Source: Sphingobacterium sp. BN32
GTDB taxonomy: Bacteria; Bacteroidota; Bacteroidia; Sphingobacteriales; Sphingobacteriaceae
Assembly (NCBI RefSeq): GCF_030503615.1
Contig: NZ_CP129963.1
Coordinates: 620,001 to 684,000 of the forward strand
DNA: 64,000 nucleotides
Direction of reading: 5' to 3'
Shown here in pieces: positions 1 through 8,418 of the stretch. Made by a program: the position numbers and the translations under genes. How positions within the stretch are numbered: position 1 is the stretch's first letter; every line of letters begins with the position of its first letter. The notes beneath the pieces were generated by a model. It saw only the letters and a list, made by a program, of their open reading frames with translations, searched no databases and had not been told where the DNA came from.

Positions 1-39
1 GGGAATAAACTGGCATTAAAGCGCGAAAAGCAGAAATAA
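1..39 (+). CDS. C-terminal fragment of an upstream gene (possibly NfeD-like)
   Basis: Frame 1 is open from the window edge to a TAA at 37-39 and encodes a short basic tail ending KREKQK. The other two forward frames stop within the first 18 bases. Genes of the FloA family usually follow an NfeD-type membrane protease gene, so the fragment may be the end of one, but nothing in 12 residues proves this. Confidence 0.35.
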   Translation, partial: GNKLALKREKQK

Positions 40-105
40 GAGCCTATTCTTCTAAATAAAATTTATATCTTTAGTAAATTGAAACTTTTATTAATCGACA
101 ATTAA

Positions 106-1083
106 ATGGATCCAGCAATTCAACTTGTACTCATCATTATCGGAGCGGTAATCGCCATATTCTTCCTTCTTTATTTGCTTCCTGTCAACCTATGGTTTAC
201 AGCGCAATTATCCAATGTAAAGATCAGCTTACTGAATCTTGTATTGATGCGCTTAAGGAAAGTGTCACCAGCATTGGTTACCAATGCCATGATTACTTCG
301 ACAAAAGCAGGTTTAAAGATTAGCTCCAATGAAATTGAAACCCACTACTTAGCCGGTGGAAATGTAAATAAAGTTATCAAAGCACTCATCTCCGCAGACA
401 AAGCGAATATCCCGCTAGACTTTAAATTAGCGACGGCGATTGACTTAGCTGGTCGTGATGTGTTCGATGCGGTTCAGCTTTCTGTAAACCCGCAGGTTAT
501 CAATACGCCTCCAGTAGCCGCAGTAGCCAAGGATGGTATTCAGTTGATCGCAAAAGCGCGTGTTACGGTTCGTGCAAACATCAATCAATTAGTAGGTGGT
601 GCAGGTGAAGAAACAATTCTTGCTCGTGTGGGTGAAGGTATCGTAACGACTATTGGTTCTTCAAGCAATCACAAAGAAGTATTAGAGAACCCAGATAGAA
701 TCTCGAAAACAGTACTTTCTAAAGGGCTGGACTCGGGAACAGCGTTCGAAATCCTTTCTATTGATATCGCAGATATCGATATCGGTGAAAACGTAGGAGC
801 AAAACTACAAACCGACCAAGCGGAGGCTGACTTGAAAGTCGCCAATGCAAGGGCAGAAGAGCGCCGTGCGATGGCAGTAGCAACAGAACAAGAGATGCGC
901 GCCAAAGCCCAAGAGGCGAAAGCAAAGGTAATCGAAGCAGAATCGCAAGTACCGATGGCCTTAGCAGAAGCATTTAGAAATGGTAATCTAGGGATCATGG
1001 ATTATTATAAAATGCAAAACATCCAGGCGGATACCGATATGAGAACCTCAATCGCTAAACCAAACGGTCCAGAGAAAAAATAA
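106..1083 (+). CDS. floA: Flotillin-like protein FloA (SPFH/UPF0365 family)
   Basis: A 325-residue membrane scaffold protein of the bacterial flotillin FloA/YqfA type, thought to organise membrane microdomains. One hydrophobic segment lies at residues 7-26, followed by the SPFH region. A long Ala/Glu/Lys-rich coiled-coil region (about 235-290) contains the repeated EA/AKA heptads typical of the family. The length matches the usual 320-335 residues. The start at ATG 106 puts the membrane helix at the very N-terminus, as expected. It probably follows an NfeD-like gene that ends at 39. An intrinsic hairpin lies about 30 bp after the stop. Confidence 0.93.
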   Translation: MDPAIQLVLIIIGAVIAIFFLLYLLPVNLWFTAQLSNVKISLLNLVLMRLRKVSPALVTNAMITSTKAGLKISSNEIETHYLAGGNVNKVIKALISADKANIPLDFKLATAIDLAGRDVFDAVQLSVNPQVINTPPVAAVAKDGIQLIAKARVTVRANINQLVGGAGEETILARVGEGIVTTIGSSSNHKEVLENPDRISKTVLSKGLDSGTAFEILSIDIADIDIGENVGAKLQTDQAEADLKVANARAEERRAMAVATEQEMRAKAQEAKAKVIEAESQVPMALAEAFRNGNLGIMDYYKMQNIQADTDMRTSIAKPNGPEKK

Positions 1084-1113
1084 GAAATCAAGGAATTCGT
1101 TTAAATAATAGCA

Positions 1114-1144
1114 AGGGCTGTACATTGTAATATGATACAGCCCT
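1114..1144 (+). terminator. Hairpin after floA
   Basis: Arms AGGGCTGTA (1114-1122) and TACAGCCCT (1136-1144) form a perfect 9-bp stem 30 bp after the floA stop. The following T-run is weak, so termination is probable but not certain. Confidence 0.6.
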
Positions 1145-1241
1145 CGTTGTTTCTAAAAATATCTACTTTCAAATACCAGCAGGAAATACCTCACTTTGGC
1201 TTTTTTTTACCGCTGTTTAGCGTAGTTTGAGTGGGTTTATA

Positions 1242-1277
1242 CAAAAAAATAAACCCTGACGATGGGCGCCAGGGTTT
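1242..1277 (-). terminator. Intrinsic terminator facing the minus strand, no known gene upstream of it
   Basis: Arms AAACCCTG (1251-1258) and CAGGGTTT (1270-1277) form an 8-bp stem. Read on the minus strand it is followed by TTTATTTTTTTG, a proper U-tract; on the plus strand no T-run follows. No minus-strand gene lies between it and kdsC, so it may end a small RNA. The 1145-1512 stretch otherwise holds only AT-rich sequence and a six-codon plus-strand ATG frame at 1304-1321 (MKRQF). Confidence 0.5.
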
Positions 1278-1512
1278 GATACTAACCAATTATAAACCTA
1301 AATTATGAAAAGACAATTTTAACTAACAATTCTACTATTCCTTCGAATTGTGATACACAAGGTAAAGCAAGAATTTAATTCCGCAAAGACTTTCCTAAAA
1401 AAAGTTTCCCCTGCAACTACTTTCTGACAATTCTCTGATTTATGTGTTTTAACAAATAAAGTTTTGGCATTATTTGATTAATCTTACTTATTAATAACTC
1501 TTAAAGTTTGTC

Positions 1513-1520
1513 TAATTTTG
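1513..1520 (+). promoter_or_regulatory. -7 promoter element of kdsC-maf
   Basis: TAATTTTG fits the Bacteroidetes -7 consensus TAnnTTTG exactly and lies 16 bp before the kdsC ATG. I see no clear -33 TTTG at the expected distance. Confidence 0.6.
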
Positions 1521-1536
1521 GGGATAAATTAAAAAT

Positions 1537-2055
1537 ATGATCTTTCAGAAGTTTACACAGATAAAGGCCGTTGTTTTAGATGTTGATGGTGTATTGACCG
1601 ATGGCACCTTGCAAGTTACCGAGTCGGGCGAACAGTTACGGACCTTCTATGTGAAGGATGGATATGCCATGCAATTAGCGGAAAAAATGGGACTGATGCT
1701 ATGGGTGATTTCCGGTGGAAGATCGGAGGGCGTACGATTGCGCCTTCAGGGACTCGGGGTGAAGGAAATACATTTAGGCGTCAGCCAAAAGATGGACGTC
1801 TTGAACGAGCTCCTTAGCAAATATGAATTAACAGCCGATCAGCTAATGTACGTTGGAGATGATATGCCAGACTACGAGGTGATGCAAGTTGTCGGAATTG
1901 CCGCATGCCCGGTTGATGCTATAGAGGATATTAAAACCATCTCGCATTATATGTCGCCATTTAAGGGTGGGCGAGGAGTGGTACGAGATATCTTAGAGAA
2001 GATATTGAAGCTGCAAGGAAAATGGGGCGTTCAAACACATATAAAGAGCGTCTAA
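1537..2055 (+). CDS. kdsC: 3-deoxy-D-manno-octulosonate 8-phosphate phosphatase (KdsC, HAD family)
   Basis: A 172-residue HAD-superfamily phosphatase of the cap-less KdsC/YrbI type that removes phosphate from KDO 8-phosphate in lipopolysaccharide core synthesis. HAD motif I is DVDGVLTDG with nucleophile D15 and acid/base D17. Motif II Ser lies in VISGGRSEG, and motif IV in VGDDMPDYEVM. Length and lack of a cap domain match KdsC tetramers. The stop overlaps the maf start (TAATG), so the two are translationally coupled. The closest alternative is another small HAD phosphatase, but the motif spacing favours KdsC. Confidence 0.9.
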   Translation: MIFQKFTQIKAVVLDVDGVLTDGTLQVTESGEQLRTFYVKDGYAMQLAEKMGLMLWVISGGRSEGVRLRLQGLGVKEIHLGVSQKMDVLNELLSKYELTADQLMYVGDDMPDYEVMQVVGIAACPVDAIEDIKTISHYMSPFKGGRGVVRDILEKILKLQGKWGVQTHIKSV

Positions 2056-2645
2056 TGGTACAAGATAAATTAAAAGATATTTCGATCATCTTAGGGTCGA
2101 AATCGCCCAGAAGAAAAGAGTTGCTAGCTTCGATGGATATTGCTTTTGAGGTCGAGATCAAGGAAACGGACGAATCCTACGACCCAACACTTTCAGCTGT
2201 AGAAATCGTTAAGTATATCGCAGAAACTAAGCTAAGCGCATTTGATCGCGAGCTCTATTTTGATAAGCTTTTAATCTGCGCCGATACCATTGTCGTAGAC
2301 GAGCAGGGCGATGTCCTCGGAAAACCTGCCGATTTGGAAGAAGCAAAAGCTGTAATTAAACGGCTAGCTGGTAAATCACACCTTGTTTATACGGCAGTAG
2401 CCTTAGCCTACCAAGATCAAAAAGTAAGCTTTGTCGAAGAAACAACCGTTTGGTTGAATCAACTCTCCAATGAAGAGGTCGACTATTACGTCGAGCGTTA
2501 TAAACCGCTAGATAAGGCCGGTTCTTACGGCATCCAAGAATGGATTGGCAGAGTCGGGATCAATAAAATCATTGGCTCCTATGAAAATGTAATCGGACTC
2601 CCAACCGCACGGTTACAGCAAGAATTAGCGATAGTATTAGCTTAG
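2055..2645 (+). CDS. maf: Maf-like nucleotide pyrophosphatase
   Basis: A 196-residue Maf/HAM1-fold protein that hydrolyses non-canonical or pyrimidine nucleoside triphosphates. The N-terminal LGSKSPRRKELL (residues 13-24) is the family SxSPRR signature; CADTIVVD carries the catalytic Asp, and DKAGSYGIQEW is the usual C-terminal motif. I chose the ATG at 2055, which overlaps the kdsC stop, over the in-frame ATG at 2022 inside kdsC, because it places the beta-strand and SPRR motif at the usual distance from the N-terminus. The DEQG/GKP pattern suggests the dTTP/UTP-preferring subgroup, which is an inference. Confidence 0.92.
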   Translation: MVQDKLKDISIILGSKSPRRKELLASMDIAFEVEIKETDESYDPTLSAVEIVKYIAETKLSAFDRELYFDKLLICADTIVVDEQGDVLGKPADLEEAKAVIKRLAGKSHLVYTAVALAYQDQKVSFVEETTVWLNQLSNEEVDYYVERYKPLDKAGSYGIQEWIGRVGINKIIGSYENVIGLPTARLQQELAIVLA

Positions 2646-2885
2646 ACATTAGATATAAGACATTAGATTTTAGACGTTTGAATTGTCTTTGAACCAAGAA
2701 AGGAAGGATATAAGGATAAGCAGGATCCTGTTAATCCTAAAATCCTTCCTTTCTTGGTTTAAAGGCAAGATATCCTGCCCATCATCAAGCGCTATAACCC
2801 ATCCGGCCCACCTTTTTATTGCAAAACGCTAGCAAATCATACATCTAAAGTCTAAAATCTAATACCTAAAAGTCTAATACCTAAC
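2645..2885. repeat. Composite palindromic element A1 (nested inverted repeats)
   Basis: The outer arms are built of ATTAGAT/TTAGAC-type words at 2645-2674, answered by TCTAAAATCTAATACC-type words at 2841-2885. Inside is a perfect 18-bp inverted repeat, AACCAAGAAAGGAAGGAT (2692-2709) against ATCCTTCCTTTCTTGGTT (2742-2759). Its loop again holds AGGAT/ATCCT and a self-complementary CAGGATCCTG (2721-2730). The element fills most of the gap between the convergent maf and TonB-receptor genes and codes for nothing. A related, expanded copy lies at 22223-22690. Confidence 0.85.
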
Positions 2886-2930
2886 GACTACGGCTCACTT
2901 CCCTTTCAAACCCAATGTAAACCCAATACA

Positions 2931-2972
2931 AACCCGTATCAAAGCCGCTCTGGAAGGGCTTTGATACGGGTT
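2931..2972. repeat. Palindromic element B1
   Basis: Arms AACCCGTATCAAAGCC (2931-2946) and GGCTTTGATACGGGTT (2957-2972) form a perfect 16-bp stem. The left flank 2903-2930 reads CTTTCAAACCCAATGTAAACCCAATACA in steps that also occur beside elements B2 (33970-34009) and B3 (54130-54179). There is no U-tract, so it is not a simple terminator. Confidence 0.8.
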
Positions 2973-3020
2973 AAAATGGGGTGATGAAAGTTTTTAATTG
3001 CTTTCAGGTCAGTCGCATTC

Positions 3021-5696
3021 CTATTTGATATGGTAACGGATACCGGTGTAGAACATACGACCGGTAATTGGTCCCCATACGAGATTGGTATCGAAGTTTT
3101 GACCAAAAGGATTGTCGAATGCTAAGATTGGATCTTTCTGGTAGAAGTTTGTTAAGTTCTCTCCTCCGATATAGATATCAAAGTTTTTGTTCTTACCGAA
3201 TGTGCGGCTAACTTGAGCATTCATCGTTACATAAGCATCTGAGCGTGTGCCGAGTTGGTATTCAACCGGATTGCTTGCGGTACTTGGAAGACGTTTTTTT
3301 CCTACCACGTTTAAGGTATAGTCAAATGCCCATCCCGAGTGCAGGTTATAAGCTAAGTTCAAGAACCCACGGTGCTTCGCGTTCATTGGTTTCTCCAGTC
3401 TTCCAGACTGATAATCTGTTTGTACGTCTAGTAAACGGTAAGCCATGCGTGCTTCAAAATGTTGAAGTGGCATAAAACGGAACTCCGCTTGAATACTATT
3501 GGAGAATGACTTGCCATCTAGGTTATAGAAACTAACCTGACGTGGATCTTCATAGTCGATGACTACTTGGTTTTGGAAACGGTTGTGGAATAACTCTACC
3601 GAAATACCCGACTCTCTGCCAAATAATTGAAAATTCTGGTCGAACGTGAATCCGGTATTCCAGGATACCTCAGGCTTTAAGCCATACGCATTGGCGCCGT
3701 TGATCAGCCCTGCCATATTGTTGATGCTACGGCTGGAAGCGAAAATACCTAAGTTTTCCGCAAAGATATTCGCTGTGCGCTGTCCTCTTCCCGAGCTTAA
3801 GCGAAGGGTTGTGTTAAGAGTCGGCTGATAGCGTAATACGGCGCGTGGCGTAGTAAACCAACCATATAGGTTGTTGTAATCTTGGCGAAGGCCTAAAACA
3901 GCGTCGAAATTTTCAGACGGGCTAAAGGTATATTCTGCAAATGCCCCTGCCGTGGTTTCTTTGCGGCCGAAATCGTATTGATAAGCAGTTTGTCCTGCCT
4001 GATAGCGCGCCAAATCCTCGTCATAGTTATCATGCTGTACCGACGCTCCGACTTTGTATTTATGGGCAACAGAGCCTAAGATGTCTTGGAACAAAAGGTT
4101 AGCATATAGGGATTTCTGCTCATTATCGTATGCGTTTAATCCAAAGAAGCTTTCTTGTTTGAAGCGGCTTGCGGACAACTGAAGCCCGATACTACGGTGT
4201 TTGTTTGTCGGGAAAACATAACCCAGTTTACCGAAACCTTCAATACGCTGGTTCTTGAAACCTAGTCCGTATAGGTCCGTACCGTATTTATCGGTCTTCT
4301 CGTTGAAATCGATCTGTCCACCGATGCGATCATCATGAAGGAATTTAACGCCGAATTGAGCGATTATACCTTTTCCATTCTCATAATGCCATCTGTTGAT
4401 TCCGGAGAATAAATTACCAACAGGCATATCACGGAAACCATTATCACTGAAGTTCATGGATTTGTTGTACATGAAGTTGTCATGTAATAATAGGCCAACC
4501 GACCATTTCTCATTGATATGATGCGATACATTTAAGTTTACATCCGTACGGCCCATGTTATTCGCATAAGCATTGAAAAATAACTTGTCGGAGTTATGTG
4601 GCTTCTTAAGTTCCACATTGATTTGTCCGGCCATATTTTCGAAACCGTTCGCTACAGAACCGATTCCTTTACTGATATTGATGGCTTCGATCCAGGTTCC
4701 GGCAATAGAGTTCAAGCCTAGAGGCGCGGAAAATCCGCGAGGTCCTGGTAGACCTTCTACCGTAATTTGCGTATAGATACCGCTAAGACCCAACATCTGG
4801 ATTTGCTTACTCCCTGTCACCGCATCACTGCTAACGACATCCACCGATGCTGTAGTCGTAAAACTTTCGCTTAGATCACAACATGCGGCCTTGAAAAGTT
4901 CCTTGGCGGTCAATGTCTCTATTCTGTTCGGGGTAAGCTTCGAGATGTAGTTAGACTTCTGTTTTCTGGAGATTACGATTTCCTTTAGTACATTGTTTTT
5001 CGCTTGGATTACGATAACCTCATGCAGGTTTTTTACCTCTACCGTATCACTTTGCATGCTTGCATGGGAAATAACGAGATGACGGAATGGCTTTTTGTGC
5101 ATAATTTTAAATACGCCATTCTCATTTGTTTTAACCTTTTTCGCAGGCTCGTCTGCCCAGAATACCGTAACTTCGATAATAGGATTCAGATCACCTTTGT
5201 CGTTTTCATTCACTACCACTCCGGTCACTTCGTGATCATGGTCGTGATTATGTCCTCCGTCTTCTTCGGGTTTCATTGCGTGCTCATGCCCTTCATGGTC
5301 ATGGCCCTCATGATCGTGATCAGCATGGTCGTGTCCTTCATGGCTTTCCTCTTCGTCTTCTCCTAAGCGGTCATACAAACAACACTCGTGGAGTTCCTCA
5401 TAAACCTTATCATCGGCTTTAAACTCTCCGGCATCATGACCAACGGCCGCAATCTGCTTCTTAATATGGTCGACTTTAACCTTGTTGGTATCTAATTTAA
5501 CGGTTGCGAGATGGCTGTTTTGGCTCCACTCAATCTCTGTTGCACCAGCATCTTTTCCTGCTTTCTCGATGCGCTTTTTACACATGCCGCAATTGCCGGC
5601 AACTTCAAAACTTACAGTCGTAAGTTGGCTTTGAGCAACTAAAATTTGCCCACAAAATAATAGTATGATTAATGGTAATAATCTTCGTAAATGCAT
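3021..5696 (-). CDS. TonB-dependent receptor with N-terminal HMA metal-binding domain and His-rich linker
   Basis: An 891-residue outer membrane receptor. A signal peptide (1-22, ending VAQ) is followed by a heavy-metal-associated domain at about 25-95 with the metal-binding pair C36/C39 in NCGMC, a further C105-C106 pair, and a linker at 119-155 with 13 His residues in HD/HE steps. A carboxypeptidase-regulatory-like domain (about 157-235), a TonB plug (about 245-380) and a 22-strand-type barrel complete the protein. The segment before a plug faces the periplasm, so the HMA and His stretches would meet metal there. Import of copper, zinc or nickel, or of a metal complex, is an inference. It lies 61 bp behind the small Cys/His-rich gene at 5758-6192, on the same strand and probably in one operon. 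Confidence 0.9.
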   Translation of the reverse strand: MHLRRLLPLIILLFCGQILVAQSQLTTVSFEVAGNCGMCKKRIEKAGKDAGATEIEWSQNSHLATVKLDTNKVKVDHIKKQIAAVGHDAGEFKADDKVYEELHECCLYDRLGEDEEESHEGHDHADHDHEGHDHEGHEHAMKPEEDGGHNHDHDHEVTGVVVNENDKGDLNPIIEVTVFWADEPAKKVKTNENGVFKIMHKKPFRHLVISHASMQSDTVEVKNLHEVIVIQAKNNVLKEIVISRKQKSNYISKLTPNRIETLTAKELFKAACCDLSESFTTTASVDVVSSDAVTGSKQIQMLGLSGIYTQITVEGLPGPRGFSAPLGLNSIAGTWIEAINISKGIGSVANGFENMAGQINVELKKPHNSDKLFFNAYANNMGRTDVNLNVSHHINEKWSVGLLLHDNFMYNKSMNFSDNGFRDMPVGNLFSGINRWHYENGKGIIAQFGVKFLHDDRIGGQIDFNEKTDKYGTDLYGLGFKNQRIEGFGKLGYVFPTNKHRSIGLQLSASRFKQESFFGLNAYDNEQKSLYANLLFQDILGSVAHKYKVGASVQHDNYDEDLARYQAGQTAYQYDFGRKETTAGAFAEYTFSPSENFDAVLGLRQDYNNLYGWFTTPRAVLRYQPTLNTTLRLSSGRGQRTANIFAENLGIFASSRSINNMAGLINGANAYGLKPEVSWNTGFTFDQNFQLFGRESGISVELFHNRFQNQVVIDYEDPRQVSFYNLDGKSFSNSIQAEFRFMPLQHFEARMAYRLLDVQTDYQSGRLEKPMNAKHRGFLNLAYNLHSGWAFDYTLNVVGKKRLPSTASNPVEYQLGTRSDAYVTMNAQVSRTFGKNKNFDIYIGGENLTNFYQKDPILAFDNPFGQNFDTNLVWGPITGRMFYTGIRYHIK

Positions 5697-5757
5697 AATA
5701 AATTTAATATTGAATCAATTTTCCTAATAAATAATCTGGATTGAAATCAATATTAAA

Positions 5758-6192
5758 TCAAATTCTGAAGTTGCAGTTTAGTAGATAAACGGGATTGACA
5801 TAGGCGAGTTGAGTCCGCTCGCTAGGGATATTCCAATTCAAATCCTGCTCTAGCCATTGTTCTAAATATGGCAATAACCATGGAATGACTACTACTGCGG
5901 GTGTGAAGTTGAAAAGTTGTTGAATGGAGGATTGTTGCTGTTCCGACTCGCTTTTTAATTCGACTTGTACGTCCTGACACAGGTCTTTGTCCTTACAACA
6001 GCTGGCGTCTTTTTCGCTATGTTCCTGATTGTGATGGTGTTCAATACACATTGGGCACTGATCATGTGATACTTTTTCCTCATCTAATACGGAGATCAAA
6101 GTACGTTTTCCACAATGATGCATATAGATTGTTGCTCCTGTACTGCATACAGAATAAATCGTCAAAAGCAATATGGCAACAATTTTCCTCAT
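5758..6192 (-). CDS. Small exported Cys/His-rich protein (HYC_CC_PP-like)
   Basis: A 144-residue protein with an N-terminal signal or anchor segment (residues 3-21), then MHHCG (24-28), QCPMC (45-49), HHH (52-54), CC (65-66) and C72. The rest is hydrophilic apart from a hydrophobic VVVIPWLL patch. The pattern resembles what pipelines name the HYC_CC_PP family, which is typically found beside metal-related TonB receptors. I start it at ATG 6192 because a perfect -7 element lies at 6202-6209, inside the longer reading frame that begins at 6225. A metal-chaperone or sensor role is an inference from the residues and from the HMA-TonB receptor just downstream. Confidence 0.72.
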   Translation of the reverse strand: MRKIVAILLLTIYSVCSTGATIYMHHCGKRTLISVLDEEKVSHDQCPMCIEHHHNQEHSEKDASCCKDKDLCQDVQVELKSESEQQQSSIQQLFNFTPAVVVIPWLLPYLEQWLEQDLNWNIPSERTQLAYVNPVYLLNCNFRI

Positions 6193-6201
6193 GTGATGTT
6201 T

Positions 6202-6209
6202 CAAATATA
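6202..6209 (-). promoter_or_regulatory. -7 promoter element of the metal-related pair
   Basis: On the minus strand TATATTTG matches TAnnTTTG and ends 9 bp before ATG 6192. It lies downstream of the alternative start at 6225 and so decides the start codon. Confidence 0.6.
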
Positions 6210-6314
6210 GAAACAAATAAAACATTTGTGGATAAAAAAAATTAAAAATTACTTGCGAAAGAGGAAGTGCGGTTTTATATTAGTCTTACTTTATAGTATA
6301 AACCTAATAATATT

Positions 6315-6428
6315 ATGGAACAATTAGCTGCACATCCAAGCTTGCTGTTTATTGGCGTCGGAGGACTTACCTTGGCGGCAGGTGCGGTAATTTTTCTATT
6401 TAACAAAGTTCTTAACCGAGTTAACTAG
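6315..6428 (+). CDS. 37-residue single-span membrane peptide
   Basis: A short frame from ATG 6315 to TAG 6428 encodes 37 residues. The N-terminus is polar (MEQLAAHPS), one 20-residue hydrophobic span runs from about L10 to F29 and contains glycines, and the tail is basic with Lys and Arg (NKVLNRVN), giving a positive-inside topology. A 7/8 match to the -7 element (TATATTAG) lies about 40 bp upstream and a strong terminator starts 4 bp after the stop, so the frame is a complete transcription unit. I do not recognise a family. It is divergent from the metal-linked pair and convergent with trpA. Confidence 0.6.
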   Translation: MEQLAAHPSLLFIGVGGLTLAAGAVIFLFNKVLNRVN

Positions 6429-6431
6429 ATA

Positions 6432-6460
6432 AAGAAGGGGATATGCTGAATCCCCTTCTT
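6432..6460 (+). terminator. Terminator of the 37-residue peptide gene
   Basis: Stem AAGAAGGGGA (6432-6441) with TCCCCTTCTT (6451-6460), then TTTTTTG. It sits between two convergent genes and may also slow trpA transcription from the other side. Confidence 0.85.
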
Positions 6461-6467
6461 TTTTGTT

Positions 6468-7229
6468 CTAATTTATCCCTTTAATAGATTGTATAAATGC
6501 GGGTATACGGTCTAAATAATCATCTTCCGCCAATAATTTCACGAAAGCTGTTCCTACAATAGCGCCATTGGCATAACTTGTAGCTTTTGAGAACGTATGT
6601 TGATCGTGTATTCCAAAGCCTATGATGAATGGGTTTTTCAAGTCCATATCTTTGATTCGTTGGAAATAGTTTGCTGCTTGATCTTGAATATCCAATTGTT
6701 TGCCCGTTGTAGCATTGGAGGATAAAAGATAAATGAAGCTGGTCGATAAATCATCGATCTTTCGGATTCTAGATTCTGAGGTTTGTGGAGTAACTAAAAA
6801 GATGTTGCTGATGCCATTCTCCTCAAAAATAGGTCGATAGAGTTCCTCATATTCATACATCGGTAAATCTGGAATGATCGTTCCATTCACACCAACTTCC
6901 TTGCATGCCTTACAGAATGCTTCAACGCCAAACTGTATAACGGGATTGACATAGCCCATTAGGAATACCGGGATCTGCACATGCTTTCGCAGGTCTTTGA
7001 GCTGCTCGAATAGAACCTTTAAGGTCATTCCGTTTTTTAATGCGACCTCCGAACTATGCTGGATGGTAGGTCCATCCGCAACCGGGTCGGAATAGGGGAA
7101 TCCAATTTCCAGAAAATCAGCACCTGCAGATTCTAAAGCCTTTGCGATTTCTAGTGTGCTATTTATATGTGGGTATCCTGCTGTAAAGTAAATGGACAAT
7201 AATCCATTTGCGTGTTTTGTTATTTGCAT
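6468..7229 (-). CDS. trpA: Tryptophan synthase alpha chain
   Basis: A 253-residue TIM-barrel subunit that cleaves indole-3-glycerol phosphate to indole and glyceraldehyde 3-phosphate and passes indole to TrpB. The catalytic Glu and Asp are seen in DFLEIGFPYSDP and DPVADGPTIQ, and the phosphate-binding glycines in the IGFGIHD and GAIVGTAFV motifs. The start is ATG 7229, 4 bp after the trpB stop; the longer frame would need a TTG inside trpB. It is the last gene of the trpD-F-B-A operon. Confidence 0.96.
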   Translation of the reverse strand: MQITKHANGLLSIYFTAGYPHINSTLEIAKALESAGADFLEIGFPYSDPVADGPTIQHSSEVALKNGMTLKVLFEQLKDLRKHVQIPVFLMGYVNPVIQFGVEAFCKACKEVGVNGTIIPDLPMYEYEELYRPIFEENGISNIFLVTPQTSESRIRKIDDLSTSFIYLLSSNATTGKQLDIQDQAANYFQRIKDMDLKNPFIIGFGIHDQHTFSKATSYANGAIVGTAFVKLLAEDDYLDRIPAFIQSIKGIN

Positions 7230-7233
7230 GGTG

Positions 7234-8418
7234 TTAAAATCCAAAATATTTCATGTAATTGTCTAAATCCTTGTCGCCGCGGCCCGATAGACAGATAACG
7301 ACGGTCTCATCACCTTTAAAGTTCATCTTCTCCAGATGGGCGAGTGCGTGCGAGCTTTCGATTGCCGGGATGATACCTTCGAGTTTCGTTAATTGCAGGC
7401 CGGCCTGCATCGCTTCATCGTCTGTTGCACTGACGTATGTTCCACGGCCCGACTTGAATAACCAGGCATGCTGCGGGCCTATGCCAGGGTAGTCTAAGCC
7501 CGCGGAAATAGAATAAGGTTCGATTACCTGTCCATCCTCCGTTTGCATCAGGATGGAACGGCTACCGTGTAGTACGCCTTCCTGACCAAGAATAGTAGTC
7601 GCAGCCGATTCACCACTTTCTACACCATGTCCCGCTGCTTCAACGGCGATCAACTGAACATCTTCGTCGTCCAAGAAATGATAGAACATACCTGCGGCAT
7701 TGGAACCACCGCCAACACAGGCCATCACAATATCAGGGGTTTCTTTGCCCGTTTTCTCTAATAATTGCTTTTTTGTTTCTTCGGAAATGATGGATTGAAA
7801 GCGTGCGACCATATCCGGATAGGGATGCGGTCCGACCACAGACCCAATAATGTAATGCGTATCGACTGGATTGTTTATCCAATCTCTTAAAGCCTCGTTC
7901 GTTGCATCTTTCAAGGTTCTGCTCCCCGACTTAGCCGCTACAACAGTAGCTCCCATCATCTTCATGCGGGCAACGTTAGGTGCCTGACGCTCAATATCGA
8001 TCTCGCCCATGTAAACAACACATTCTAATCCTTTCAACGCACATACCGTCGCGGTAGCAACGCCATGTTGTCCAGCACCCGTTTCGGCGATAATTCGTTT
8101 CTTACCGAGCTTTTCTGCTAATAGGATCTGCCCAATCGTGTTATTGATCTTATGCGCGCCGGTATGATTTAGATCTTCGCGTTTTAAAAAGATATTAGCG
8201 TTGTATTTTTCCGATAAGCGATTTGCACGGTAAAGAGGAGAGGGACGTCCTACGTAATCTTTTAATAATTGTTCAAACTCCGCTTTAAAACTTGGATCCT
8301 CAAGAATCGCTAGGTATTGCTCCTGTAACTCTTCCACATTTGGGTACAGCATCTCCGGGATGTATGCACCACCAAAAGGTCCGTAATATCCTTTGTTATT
8401 TACTTGATATTTGCTCAT
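7234..8418 (-). CDS. trpB: Tryptophan synthase beta chain
   Basis: A 394-residue PLP enzyme that condenses indole and serine to tryptophan. The Schiff-base Lys is in [10 protein letters not shown], the COMM region follows, the glycine-rich phosphate loop is [10 protein letters not shown], and the [12 protein letters not shown]-terminus is that of the TrpB1 group that pairs with TrpA. Start ATG 8418 lies inside the end of trpF (23 bp overlap), which points to coupled translation. A TTG six bases upstream is the alternative. Confidence 0.97.
   Translation of the reverse strand: MSKYQVNNKGYYGPFGGAYIPEMLYPNVEELQEQYLAILEDPSFKAEFEQLLKDYVGRPSPLYRANRLSEKYNANIFLKREDLNHTGAHKINNTIGQILLAEKLGKKRIIAETGAGQHGVATATVCALKGLECVVYMGEIDIERQAPNVARMKMMGATVVAAKSGSRTLKDATNEALRDWINNPVDTHYIIGSVVGPHPYPDMVARFQSIISEETKKQLLEKTGKETPDIVMACVGGGSNAAGMFYHFLDDEDVQLIAVEAAGHGVESGESAATTILGQEGVLHGSRSILMQTEDGQVIEPYSISAGLDYPGIGPQHAWLFKSGRGTYVSATDDEAMQAGLQLTKLEGIIPAIESSHALAHLEKMNFKGDETVVICLSGRGDKDLDNYMKYFGF

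Noticed and set aside
1304..1321. Six-codon leader peptide MKRQF before kdsC
   Set aside because: No regulatory codon run and the kdsC promoter lies about 200 bp downstream of it; it may be the remnant of a gene start. Recorded only within the terminator entry.
2022..2055. Longer maf start inside kdsC
   Set aside because: The overlapping TAATG at 2055 gives the family-typical N-terminus.
5004..5366. 120-residue hydrophobic plus-strand frame
   Set aside because: It is the antisense of the His-rich linker and carboxypeptidase-like domain of the TonB receptor; the many Val/Met codons are the complement of CAT/GAC repeats.
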